DNA from: CAZRHR01 sp964599915
GTDB taxonomy: Bacteria > Bacteroidota > Bacteroidia > CAIKAF01
Direction: 5' to 3'
Length of the DNA stretch: 8,235 nucleotides
Assembly: GCA_964599915.1 (NCBI GenBank)
Contig: CAZRHR010000092.1
Location: 1 to 8,235 of the forward strand
Position numbers and translations under genes: made by a program. This document shows positions 1-6,234 of the stretch, piece by piece (position 1 is the stretch's first letter; each line of letters opens with the position of its first letter). The notes beneath the pieces are model-generated. The model was not told the origin of the DNA, searched no databases, and saw only the letters and a list, made by a program, of their open reading frames with translations.

Positions 1-1460
1 AGAATTTGGGAGAACGACTAAATACCAGTTACGATGAATATGTACCCTTGATTACCGCAGATGAGTTCATGTTTGTATTTACCACCCGCCGTCCCCATAA
101 AAAGCAGCGGTATTTAAATGAGTTATACCTTGAGTATTATGAAGATATCTACGCAGCGTATTATAGAAATGGCCAATGGACCATGCCGGAACGCTTGCGC
201 CGACCCATCAACTTAAAAGGGAGAAACAACGCTTCTGTGCATTTAACTTTTGATGGACAAACCATTTATTCCTATCGCTCCAAGCATAATGGAGACATCT
301 ATTTGTCTCAGTTAGATGGCGACAAATGGAGTAAACCGAAGCCTTTTCGCGAAATTAATACCCGCGAATACCAAGAATCGCATGTCTGTCTTTCTTATGA
401 TGGGAATACCGCCTTTTTTGTGAGTGATCGTCCGGGCGGATACGGGGGCAAGGACATTTGGTATGTGGAGAAGAAAGAAGAAGGTTGGGGTTTGCCCCAA
501 AATTTGGGACCGGTGGTGAATACGCCCGGCGATGAAGAATCGCCCTTTATCCATCCGGACAACAAAACCATGTATTTTAGCTCCGCTGGTCATCCCGGCA
601 TGGGCGGTTTCGATATTTTTGAAACGGAGAAAACGGATTCCGGGTGGACCAAACCCAGGAACCTTCGCTATCCCATCAATGGGCCGGATGATGATTTGTT
701 TTTCATTTTGTCTGCCGATGGTATGAATGCTTATTTTTCCAGCGCCAGAATGGGTGGATTTGGAGGTCAAGATTTGTATGTCATTCGGCCCTTTAATCCG
801 GATTTTCCTGAAGAGACGGTGCCGTTTAAGGAATTCGATGTTACGTTATTTGTTGGACTGCTAAAGGATGAAGCCACCAAAAAACCCGTGGGTGGACAGG
901 TGGAAATCATCGATTTAGGCACGGGAAAAATGGTTTGGGCCAATACAGTAAACCAAGCGACCGGGAAATTTACCCTGACCTTGCCAACAGGTGTAAATTA
1001 TGCTTTGGCAGTAGAGTCTGACGGGTATCTTTTTTATTCAGAAAACTTCAACCTTGAAAAGCAAAAGGGATTCCGCGAAGTTCAAAAAACGGTCTATCTC
1101 AAGAAAGTAGGAGAAGGAGCAAGTTTGGTTTTGAACAATGTGTTTTTCGAATTTAATAAGTGGGATTTGAAGCCTGAATCGGTGAATGAGTTGGAGCGGG
1201 CTTTGGCCTTGTTGCAGCGCTATGCCCAGTTCCGGGTTGTCATAGAAGGCCATACAGACAATGTAGGTTCTGACGAAATCAATGAGAAAATTTCCCAGCT
1301 CCGTGCGGAAGCTGTGAGGACATATTTAGTGCAGCGCGGGTTGCCGGCCGAACGAATTGTCATGGTGCAGGGGTATGGAAAGCGCAAACCCCTTACCACG
1401 AATGAAACCATAGAAGGCCGCGCCACGAACCGAAGGGTGGAGATTCGTTTGCAGAAATAG
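1..1460 (+). CDS. PD40-repeat / OmpA C-terminal domain outer-membrane protein (5' partial)
   Basis: The frame is open to the window edge, so the true start lies outside; the TTG at 6 is only the first possible start inside the window. At least 484 residues are visible, numbered here from that TTG. Four PD40/WD40-like beta-propeller blades lie at about 74-104, 122-155, 177-207 and 228-260, with recurring 'DG.T.YFSS..GG.GG.DIY' patterns. A carboxypeptidase-regulatory-like beta-sandwich follows at about 280-345. The OmpA C-terminal domain spans about 376-483, with the peptidoglycan-binding signature GHTDNVGSDEIN (415-426) and the terminal NRRVEI. By family knowledge, such proteins sit in the periplasm or outer membrane and anchor to peptidoglycan; in Bacteroidota they often accompany type IX secretion or gliding loci, but no such neighbour is visible. 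The gene converges on the glycine-rich gene across a 56-bp gap with no clear terminator. Domain calls are firm; the exact role is not. Confidence 0.93.
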   Translation, partial: NLGERLNTSYDEYVPLITADEFMFVFTTRRPHKKQRYLNELYLEYYEDIYAAYYRNGQWTMPERLRRPINLKGRNNASVHLTFDGQTIYSYRSKHNGDIYLSQLDGDKWSKPKPFREINTREYQESHVCLSYDGNTAFFVSDRPGGYGGKDIWYVEKKEEGWGLPQNLGPVVNTPGDEESPFIHPDNKTMYFSSAGHPGMGGFDIFETEKTDSGWTKPRNLRYPINGPDDDLFFILSADGMNAYFSSARMGGFGGQDLYVIRPFNPDFPEETVPFKEFDVTLFVGLLKDEATKKPVGGQVEIIDLGTGKMVWANTVNQATGKFTLTLPTGVNYALAVESDGYLFYSENFNLEKQKGFREVQKTVYLKKVGEGASLVLNNVFFEFNKWDLKPESVNELERALALLQRYAQFRVVIEGHTDNVGSDEINEKISQLRAEAVRTYLVQRGLPAERIVMVQGYGKRKPLTTNETIEGRATNRRVEIRLQK

Positions 1461-1516
1461 AAAATAGGGATAGTAAACCTCGTTTGGCTTTAACCTGCCC
1501 CCAGTTTTTAGCTGAT

Positions 1517-2887
1517 TTAATACAAAATAATCACTTCTCCTCGGCTCCCGGGATCACCCGCTTGTACGGTTCCGCCTTGGCCTCCACCTCCAAGATTCGA
1601 CGCATAGGAAAAAGCCGTGGCCACAGGTGTAGATATGGGTGCGCCCCCCGCTCCACCATTGCCATCAATGCCGCCCGGATTTCCATTCCAGAAGGTGTGC
1701 AACAATCCTGGCGCAGCATAATTCCCTCCACCGCTGGCGCTGCCTCCACCGGTCAGGTTAGATTGGCCATTTCCGCCAAAATACCCGCCGCCACCACCAC
1801 CGCCGCCGCCGCCATCGCCACTGAAGGGTGTGCCATTTCCGCCCGTTGGGCTTCCGGTATGCCCGTTGGGCTGGTTTCCGCCACCGGGCGCGGCCACATT
1901 GTTTGCGGTTCCTTCGTTGCTCCCGCCTCCGCCGGCGCCACCACCTGCGACTAGCCAATAGGTGCTTCCACTAAAAATGCCGGACCAGCCGCCTCCGCCA
2001 CCGCCGCCTCCGCTGCAAGGTTGCGTACCTGCATTTCCTCCATTTCCTCCACCATTTGCCCCTCCGATGCCGCCATTGCCATTGGGGCCGCCGCAAGATG
2101 AATTTCCACCCAATCCTCCACCTCCTACGCCGATGCCATAGACTTGACCCACATTGACAGAAAACTCCGCAGTGGCCACCGCTCCGCTTCCTCCTCCGCC
2201 TCCAACCGGGCCATCGTTGCCGCCGCCGCCACCTCCACCACCAATCGCTAAAACACGAATGTACAGGGCTTGTGCGGTCCAATTGCTTTGTCCGGGATTT
2301 TGAAAACTTATGCGAACCGGCGCGGTTGTGGTTACTTGTATTTGGTTGCCATAGGCCGTCCCCGCCATGTTCGTGGCAAAAGCCCGCACATAATACGTGG
2401 TGTTCGGGGTTAATGGAAAAGCAGCCAATCCGGTGAAGCTTCCCACACCTGCGCCGGAGAGCCGGACGCTGTCTGCAATAGTGGGATTGGGGTTGACGCC
2501 AAAACAAATACCGCGTTGTGAAACGGCCGCGCCACCATCCGATACCACTTGTCCCCCGCCGGAAAAGGCATAAGCGGTCACTTGGGTAGCAGCCGCAGTC
2601 GTTACCACCGGCAATCCAATACATGGACTATACCAGCCTTGTTGTTGCGTGAAAAATTCAATGCAATCTTTGTCTGTATTGAATATGGTTAATCCAATGG
2701 CCGGATTGGATATGGCATTTCTTTGCGCCGTAGTAAGGCGAGGGGGTAAAAAACCCTGTTGGGTCGATTGGAGTTCCAACACCGCCGACGATTGCGGTGG
2801 TCCCGGGTTCGATGGACTAATTTTAATTCCCTGAGTGAAACCCCAGCCGCCTAACAAGATAAAAAACAGACATACCCAGCTGCGCAT
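1517..2887 (-). CDS. Secreted glycine-rich surface protein
   Basis: A 456-residue protein. Residues 1-20 form a signal peptide (MRSWVCLFFILLGGWGFTQG) likely cleaved by signal peptidase I. Residues 33-75 match the N-terminal block common in secreted Bacteroidota proteins (SSAVLELQ...GFLPPRLTTAQRNAI...GLTIFNTD). Residues about 94-188 look like a fibronectin-III-type or similar beta-sandwich ('LTPNTTYYVRAFATNMAGTAYGNQIQVTT'). From about 193 begins a glycine-rich domain: a short beta segment (ISFQNPG...LYIRVLAIGG), then runs of up to 10 Gly, ending in the closing strand GEVIILY. This layout resembles the Pfam glycine-rich domain family found in tail-fibre-like and surface proteins. No type IX sorting domain is seen at the C-terminus. 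The start is the ATG directly before the signal peptide. The gene lies 114 bp downstream of era on the same strand, with no clear terminator between them. Function unknown; adhesion or matrix is a guess. Confidence 0.85.
   Translation of the reverse strand: MRSWVCLFFILLGGWGFTQGIKISPSNPGPPQSSAVLELQSTQQGFLPPRLTTAQRNAISNPAIGLTIFNTDKDCIEFFTQQQGWYSPCIGLPVVTTAAATQVTAYAFSGGGQVVSDGGAAVSQRGICFGVNPNPTIADSVRLSGAGVGSFTGLAAFPLTPNTTYYVRAFATNMAGTAYGNQIQVTTTAPVRISFQNPGQSNWTAQALYIRVLAIGGGGGGGGNDGPVGGGGGSGAVATAEFSVNVGQVYGIGVGGGGLGGNSSCGGPNGNGGIGGANGGGNGGNAGTQPCSGGGGGGGGWSGIFSGSTYWLVAGGGAGGGGSNEGTANNVAAPGGGNQPNGHTGSPTGGNGTPFSGDGGGGGGGGGGYFGGNGQSNLTGGGSASGGGNYAAPGLLHTFWNGNPGGIDGNGGAGGAPISTPVATAFSYASNLGGGGQGGTVQAGDPGSRGEVIILY
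1547..2242 (-). repeat. Low-complexity (GGN)n glycine-coding tract
   Basis: About 700 bp inside the secreted protein gene read mainly as GGN glycine codons on the minus strand, so the plus strand is rich in CCN triplets. Homopolymeric glycine runs of 5, 8, 8 and 10 residues are interrupted by short Asn/Ser/Thr/Pro spacers and a few aromatic strands (for example STYWLVAGG and GYFGG). The skew keeps other frames open and produces several long spurious antisense ORFs. Such tracts are prone to slippage and assembly error. Confidence 0.85.
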
Positions 2888-3001
2888 AAAACAAAATTTT
2901 TATGCGATTAAGGTACAAAAAGTAAATAGATATTGCGTTTTCGCTCTGTGAGAATGAAGCAGATACGTTAGGATGTCTGAGATGTCTATTTCTTTTAGGA
3001 T

Positions 3002-3898
3002 TTAGATGTATCCCATTTGATTTAGCTGTCGGTCGTCATTTCTCCAATTGTCCACCACTTTAACGTAGAGCTCCAAAAATACTTTTTTCCCTAGAAAGGC
3101 TTCCATATCTAACCGTGCTTCGGTGCCGACCCTTTTGATGGCAGCGCCTTTATGGCCAATAATGATGTTTTTATGGGTGGGTTTATTCACATAAATGATG
3201 CCGCGTATGCGCACCAATTGCGGGCCATCTTCATAGGTTTCGATATCGGTTTGAACGGAGTAAGGGATTTCCCTTTCATAGTGAAGGAGTATTTTTTCCC
3301 GAATCATTTCAGCGAGGAAGAAGCGGACCGGCCTGTCGGATACGTCTTCCTTGTCGAAGTAGGGTGGGTGTTCCGGCATGTATTCCTTAAGTCGGTTAAA
3401 AAGTTCGGGTACGCCGAAGCCGGTTTGGGCAGAAATGGGATGAATGGGAATGCCCGGAAAGCGTTCGCCGATGACCTTGGCGAGTGCTTGCAATTGTTCT
3501 TGAGAAATCAAGTCTAATTTATTCAATACAAAGATGGCGGGCAGTTGTTTTTGCGCGAGTTTTTGTTGAATTTTTTCAAAAAGCACCCCATTGGGCATGA
3601 GGAGTTCGGGGTCGGCCGCGTCGGCTACAAACAGGTATACATCGCCATCGTCCAGGCTGGATTCTACGGCATGCATCATGCGTTCCTGTAATTTGTATTT
3701 AGGGTCCATGACGCCGGGCGTGTCGGAGAAGATGATTTGGTATTGGTCATCATTGAAAATGGCAAGGATGCGGTGTCTTGTGGTTTGTGCCTTTGCGGTA
3801 ACAATGGCAAGCTTTTCCCCCATAAGTTGATTGAGCAGGGTGCTTTTCCCTGCATTGGGTTTTCCGATGATATTGACGTAACCGGCAAAATGCTGCAT
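3002..3898 (-). CDS. era: GTPase Era, ribosome assembly factor
   Basis: From the ATG at 3898 the protein has 298 residues, close to the usual ~300. All Ras-like motifs are present: G1 GKPNAGKST (12-20), G2 around AQTTRHR (37-43), G3 DTPG (59-62), G4 NKLD (126-129) and G5 SAQ (156-158). A C-terminal type-2 KH domain contains GHKG in 'IIIGHKGAAIKRVG' (245-258). Era binds the 3' end of 16S rRNA and helps 30S maturation, acting in the cytoplasm and at the inner membrane. A longer frame starting at GTG 3973 adds 25 non-conserved residues across the divergent promoter region and was rejected. The leader before the ATG is A/T-rich with no Shine-Dalgarno sequence, as is usual in Bacteroidota. The gene is divergent from tRNA-fMet; the two starts are 80 bp apart. 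Confidence 0.97.
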   Translation of the reverse strand: MQHFAGYVNIIGKPNAGKSTLLNQLMGEKLAIVTAKAQTTRHRILAIFNDDQYQIIFSDTPGVMDPKYKLQERMMHAVESSLDDGDVYLFVADAADPELLMPNGVLFEKIQQKLAQKQLPAIFVLNKLDLISQEQLQALAKVIGERFPGIPIHPISAQTGFGVPELFNRLKEYMPEHPPYFDKEDVSDRPVRFFLAEMIREKILLHYEREIPYSVQTDIETYEDGPQLVRIRGIIYVNKPTHKNIIIGHKGAAIKRVGTEARLDMEAFLGKKVFLELYVKVVDNWRNDDRQLNQMGYI

Positions 3899-3911
3899 AA
3901 GTGAAAAAAAA

Positions 3912-3943
3912 TTTGGCCGGAAAGATACGTTTAAATATATTTG
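3912..3943 (+). promoter_or_regulatory. Bacteroidota-type promoter for tRNA-fMet
   Basis: TTTG at 3912-3915 and TATATTTG at 3936-3943 are separated by 20 nt, a full match to the Bacteroidota sigma-ABfr consensus (TTTG ... TAnnTTTG). Transcription would begin around 3948-3952, about 28 nt before the tRNA. The -7 element sits in the near-palindrome AAATATATTT, so on the other strand TATATTTA with an upstream TTG could serve era, at shorter spacing. Not experimentally shown. Confidence 0.7.
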
Positions 3944-3977
3944 CAGTCCGAAAAACAATAGTTCTTTCGACACACAG

Positions 3978-4050
3978 TGCGGGATGGAGAAGTAGGTATC
4001 TCGTCGGGCTCATAACCCGAAGATCGTTGGTTCGAGTCCAACTCCCGCTA
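3978..4050 (+). tRNA. Initiator tRNA-fMet (CAU)
   Basis: A full cloverleaf can be drawn by hand: acceptor arms TGCGGGA/TCCCGCT, D-stem GAGA/TCTC region, anticodon CAT at 4011-4013, T-stem GTTGG/CCAAC with loop TTCGAGT, and discriminator A at 4050. Two initiator hallmarks are visible: three consecutive G-C pairs at the base of the anticodon stem (GGG 4006-4008 with CCC 4016-4018) and an unpaired 1:72 position (T x T). CCA is not encoded; after A73 the sequence is CCT. It has its own promoter upstream and a terminator 9 nt downstream, so it is probably a monocistronic transcript. Confidence 0.95.
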
Positions 4051-4059
4051 CCTAGAGCG

Positions 4060-4088
4060 AAAAAGCCGGTCCGCTGATCGGCTTTTTT
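4060..4088 (+). terminator. Rho-independent terminator after tRNA-fMet
   Basis: AAAAAGCCG (4060-4068) pairs with CGGCTTTTT (4079-4087) around a 10-nt loop and is followed directly by the T tract. Position and orientation fit termination of the tRNA-fMet transcript. The A/T outer stem would also allow function on the minus strand. Confidence 0.75.
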
Positions 4089-4125
4089 GTTGTATCCGGT
4101 GGCCAGTTGGCCCGTATACACTTCT

Positions 4126-4197
4126 GGTCCCGTAGTAGAATGGATACTACGTAAGTCTCCGGAACTTAAGATACAGGTTCGATTCCTGTCGGGACCA
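4126..4197 (+). tRNA. tRNA-Arg (CCG)
   Basis: A clear cloverleaf: acceptor GGTCCCG pairs with CGGGACC, D-stem GTAG/CTAC with GG in the loop, anticodon stem TAAGT/ACTTA, loop CTCCGGA with anticodon CCG at 4159-4161, T-stem ACAGG/CCTGT with loop TTCGATT, and discriminator A at 4197. CCA is not encoded. It reads CGG codons. No convincing private promoter is seen in the 37 bp after the tRNA-fMet terminator. Everything 3' of it differs in character from the left side, so it is a candidate integration site. Confidence 0.95.
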
Positions 4198-4408
4198 CAA
4201 CAATAAAGCGCAAACGGCTTATAATCAGGGTTTTATATTTGTTTACCTTGGGTTTTAGCCGACCATTAGCCGACTATTTGTTTGGAGAGAGGGAGCATTC
4301 GTTCAGTGAGGATGTGGTGAGCCAAACTTTGATTTACTGCTATGCTGGTGGTGTGCACGACGAAACCAGTCTATTGGAAATGTGATGTTATAATGGGATT
4401 AGTAGTAT
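4198..4408. other. Intergenic stretch 3' of tRNA-Arg with a short direct repeat
   Basis: No gene is supported in these 211 bp. A 9-bp direct repeat TTAGCCGAC occurs at 4255-4263 and 4266-4274, 11 bp apart, about one helical turn. Such spacing suits a protein-binding pair, for example recombinase arm sites next to a tRNA attachment site, but that is inference. No strong hairpin terminator is seen after tRNA-Arg. Confidence 0.4.
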
Positions 4409-4927
4409 TCACAATTTGGGATACTTTTTAGTCCAAATAAATTTCCAATGTAACTTATGCCCTCGTCGATATTTGATTTTTGATGCTTTTAAATATGCTT
4501 GAGAAACAAAGTACTCATATTCAATAATAAATTCATCTTTTAAAATTGCATTTGTCTTTATAGACCAATTGGGATTTGAGAAATTACATTTATAAGTATA
4601 AAAGCCATTAATTGCGCTACTTTCAAAATACGCTTCAAAACTTCCTTTGTCATCAGATGCACCTTCTCCAATATCAATGACTTTAAAACTTAGTTTATCA
4701 TTTCTTTTTATGCCCCATTCTGAACGAACCTCTTCGGTTTCTTGCGCAATAATTTCATCATAATAATATAATGTGCGAATCACATTTAATGACCAAAGAC
4801 CTTCAATAGGGTCTAAGCCTTGAGCATTGTCAAAATAGTCTATCAATGAACTCCTGGATGTAATTTGTGAGAACGAATTATATGCCAAGAAAATTGATAA
4901 AATAGCCGTCAGAATTCTTTTTTTCAT
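4409..4927 (-). CDS. Small secreted protein of unknown function
   Basis: A 172-residue protein starting at ATG 4927. Residues 1-21 are a standard signal peptide (MKKRILTAILSIFLAYNSFSQ), so it is probably periplasmic or exported. The mature part begins with a short polar helix and the motif LDPIEGLW (38-45), a phrase seen in uncharacterised Bacteroidota proteins. The rest is rich in aromatic and beta-prone segments (TLYYYDEII, GFYTYKCNF, EFIIEYEYF, KLHWKFIWTKKYPKL), which suggests a small beta-barrel or lipocalin-like fold; this is inference only. Base composition is clearly more AT-rich than era or the OmpA gene, consistent with horizontal gain. It lies 122 bp downstream of the JAB-like gene on the same strand and could be co-transcribed with it. 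No function is assigned. Confidence 0.75.
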   Translation of the reverse strand: MKKRILTAILSIFLAYNSFSQITSRSSLIDYFDNAQGLDPIEGLWSLNVIRTLYYYDEIIAQETEEVRSEWGIKRNDKLSFKVIDIGEGASDDKGSFEAYFESSAINGFYTYKCNFSNPNWSIKTNAILKDEFIIEYEYFVSQAYLKASKIKYRRGHKLHWKFIWTKKYPKL

Positions 4928-4956
4928 TTCTATAAATTTTCATTTTGTTTTGTCAG

Positions 4957-4986
4957 GCATGACCGCCAACGGTTCGGGGCTTAGCG
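4957..4986 (+). repeat. 30-bp motif, copy 1 (possible cassette boundary)
   Basis: GCATGACCGCCAACGG followed by TTCGGGGCTTAGCG. It aligns with the motif at 5953-5982 at 24 of 31 columns (two one-base gaps). It also contains two CGGTTCG heptamers starting 15 bp apart, the second extending just past the motif, and a short ACCGC/GCGGT inverted repeat. It lies between the JAB-like gene and the secreted-protein gene. Unlike copy 2, no complementary second arm is seen nearby, so it may be a half or decayed site. Confidence 0.5.
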
Positions 4987-5049
4987 GTTCGTGCTATTCT
5001 GTCCACAAAGGTCTGTCGGTCAATGGATGTCGTCAGTTCATTCATGGCG

Positions 5050-5892
5050 CTATCCTGGTAAGTCAATAGTTACTGCTCCTTTTGCAACATGAGCAAAGTA
5101 TTTTGGTTGTCCGTGTGGGTCGTTGATAAACATTTGCAACATTGGAATGAGCATCAATATAAGCGGAATTGCAAATTTGTTGTAGCGGATAATCAGAAGG
5201 GCAAGCGCAATTCCACCACCAACTGACCACCATTTATTATTGCCTTCTTTTGCCCATTCGGAAACATTTTTGAAAATGCTGTCCATCGCCTTTTGCGTTT
5301 GTTCGTTTCTGTGAGCTTCAAATTCAATTGGTGCAATGAGTCCGTTGTAGAAACCAATAAACATTCTGTCTGAAAGTTTGCCGTTACAAAGCACTAAGCT
5401 ACGAGGCATTAAAACGCTCAAGTCGCCAACTGACACAGGAGTGTCAGAAACAAGTTGGTCCTGCTCAGATGTGTTACATTGAAAAATGTAATTAAACATC
5501 TCGTTCATTGGGTTGTCCGAGTGGGTTGGATGAGTGTGAAAACGAATTGGCAGAGAATTTTCTGTCTGTCCAGAAAATGTGTCTTTAAGTGCTTGATTTA
5601 ATTCTTTACTGTCGGGTAGATAACTATTCTGCGGTGCGTCCGAAACATTTGTAAGATAGATTGCTCTGTCAATAGTCAGATGCGTAACACCATTTATTCG
5701 TTTAGGTATTGCTACTAATACACCACCCTTTTCCTGGTCTGCTTGGTAGCTGTCACGAAGTTGATTCGTTGCGTTGTCTGTAAGATGAACCTTACAAGGT
5801 GTTTGAAGATGTAAATATTGTTTTTCATTCTTAGTCCCTTCAATTAGAACTCCGTCCGCCTTTAGTTTTAATATCCATTCTGTCGCTGTCAT
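5050..5892 (-). CDS. JAB/JAMM-like (MPN) protein with C-terminal membrane segment
   Basis: A 280-residue protein from ATG 5892. The JAMM-type metal site is suggested by E54 in 'QEKGGVLVA', HTHP at 119-122 and SVGD at 154-157, matching the E...HxH...SxxD order of Prok-JAB peptidases. A 32-residue insertion separates HxH from SxxD, where typical members have about 7 residues. Residues 222-256 are hydrophobic (SVGGGIALALLII and FAIPLILMLIPMLQMFI), giving one or two membrane segments and then a short polar tail. Family members are zinc isopeptidases that cleave ubiquitin-like or C-terminal peptide bonds. No E1, E2, ubiquitin-like or nucleotidyltransferase gene is visible, so neither a CBASS nor a ubiquitin-like operon can be claimed. 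The start is the only good ATG; no Shine-Dalgarno sequence. The JAB call is moderately sure; activity is unproven given the insertion. Confidence 0.72.
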   Translation of the reverse strand: MTATEWILKLKADGVLIEGTKNEKQYLHLQTPCKVHLTDNATNQLRDSYQADQEKGGVLVAIPKRINGVTHLTIDRAIYLTNVSDAPQNSYLPDSKELNQALKDTFSGQTENSLPIRFHTHPTHSDNPMNEMFNYIFQCNTSEQDQLVSDTPVSVGDLSVLMPRSLVLCNGKLSDRMFIGFYNGLIAPIEFEAHRNEQTQKAMDSIFKNVSEWAKEGNNKWWSVGGGIALALLIIRYNKFAIPLILMLIPMLQMFINDPHGQPKYFAHVAKGAVTIDLPG

Positions 5893-5952
5893 TGTCGTGT
5901 GTTTTTCTGTTGTTTTTTTGCACTATCGTTTCAAGTTAGGACGATCGGCCGA

Positions 5953-5982
5953 GTATGACCGGTAACGGTTTCGGGATTGGCG
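5953..5982 (+). repeat. 30-bp motif, copy 2
   Basis: GTATGACCGGTAACGG followed by TTTCGGGATTGGCG, related to copy 1 at 4957-4986. Shared invariant parts are ATGACCG, AACGGTT, CGGG and GCG. It forms most of the left arm of the larger inverted repeat at 5960-6089. Both copies lie upstream of a minus-strand accessory gene in the same orientation. Confidence 0.5.
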
Positions 5983-6089
5983 AAGGCGGGTTTCGGAGCA
6001 CAAAACTGTCAAACAGCACTGAACTTGAACAGAAGCACCAAGCTCCAAGTTTGCACGTCACCCCGCCTGACGCAAAACCCGTGTTGAAC
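5960..6089. repeat. attC-like imperfect inverted repeat (~130 bp)
   Basis: The left arm CGGGATTGGCGAAGGCGGG (5972-5990) is largely complementary to the right arm CCCGCCTGACGCAAAACCCG (6062-6081), with unpaired bases and a 71-nt centre. Outside the arms stand AAC (5964-5966) and GTT (6083-6085), the conserved triplets of integron attC ends. GTTGAAC at 6083-6089 fits the GTTRRRY core box; the left box CGGTAAC fits RYYYAAC poorly. Size is within the attC range (about 57-141 bp). No integron integrase is present, so the assignment is tentative. Apart from this element, the 254 bp between the JAB-like gene and the ATG at 6147 holds no gene I can support. Confidence 0.45.
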
Positions 6090-6154
6090 GAAACCTGCGG
6101 TAGCTTCATGCCCTAAAGTAGTAAATTGTTTTCCCTAAAACCATTTATGATGAC

Positions 6155-6162
6155 AAAAAAAA
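6155..6162 (+). other. A8 run that shifts the recombinase N-terminus out of frame
   Basis: Two ATGs in the same frame (6147 and 6150) open MMTKKISG and stop at TGA 6171-6173. With seven A instead of eight, the second ATG would read MTKKSADELRPNKFLNRACQ... straight into the recombinase frame, which is open back to a TGA at 6151. Either the run is a frameshift mutation or sequencing error, or it is a slippage site of the kind used by several insertion sequences. Confidence 0.5.
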
Positions 6163-6234
6163 TCAGCGGATGAACTTCGTCCGAACAAGTTTCTGAACCG
6201 CGCCTGCCAGCAAGTCCCAGGTTTTGACCAACTT

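Noticed and set aside
1484..2624. Long ORFs in other frames over the glycine tract (plus-strand 156 aa, minus-strand 217 aa and others)
   Set aside because: They are by-products of GGN/CCN repeat composition, with biased Trp/Arg or Pro/Ala content and no domains.
3899..3973. 25-residue N-terminal extension of Era from GTG 3973
   Set aside because: The extension is not conserved in Era and crosses the promoter region; MQHFAGYVNIIGKPNAGKST from ATG 3898 fits the family start.
4101..4112. GGCCAGTTGGCC palindrome between the two tRNAs
   Set aside because: The two-base loop makes a stable hairpin unlikely and no T tract follows; probably chance.
4324..4411. Short plus-strand ORF after tRNA-Arg (MLVVCTTKPVYW...)
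   Set aside because: About 28 codons with no start signal or recognised family; treated as intergenic.
4953..5045. 30-codon minus-strand ORF beginning 4 bases after the JAB-like gene (MNELTTSIDRQTF...)
   Set aside because: Too short, with no recognisable family, and it overlaps the 30-bp repeated motif; coding nature cannot be supported.
5050..5892. CBASS or ubiquitin-like conjugation operon based on the JAB-like gene
   Set aside because: No nucleotidyltransferase, E1, E2, ubiquitin-like or effector gene is present in the window.
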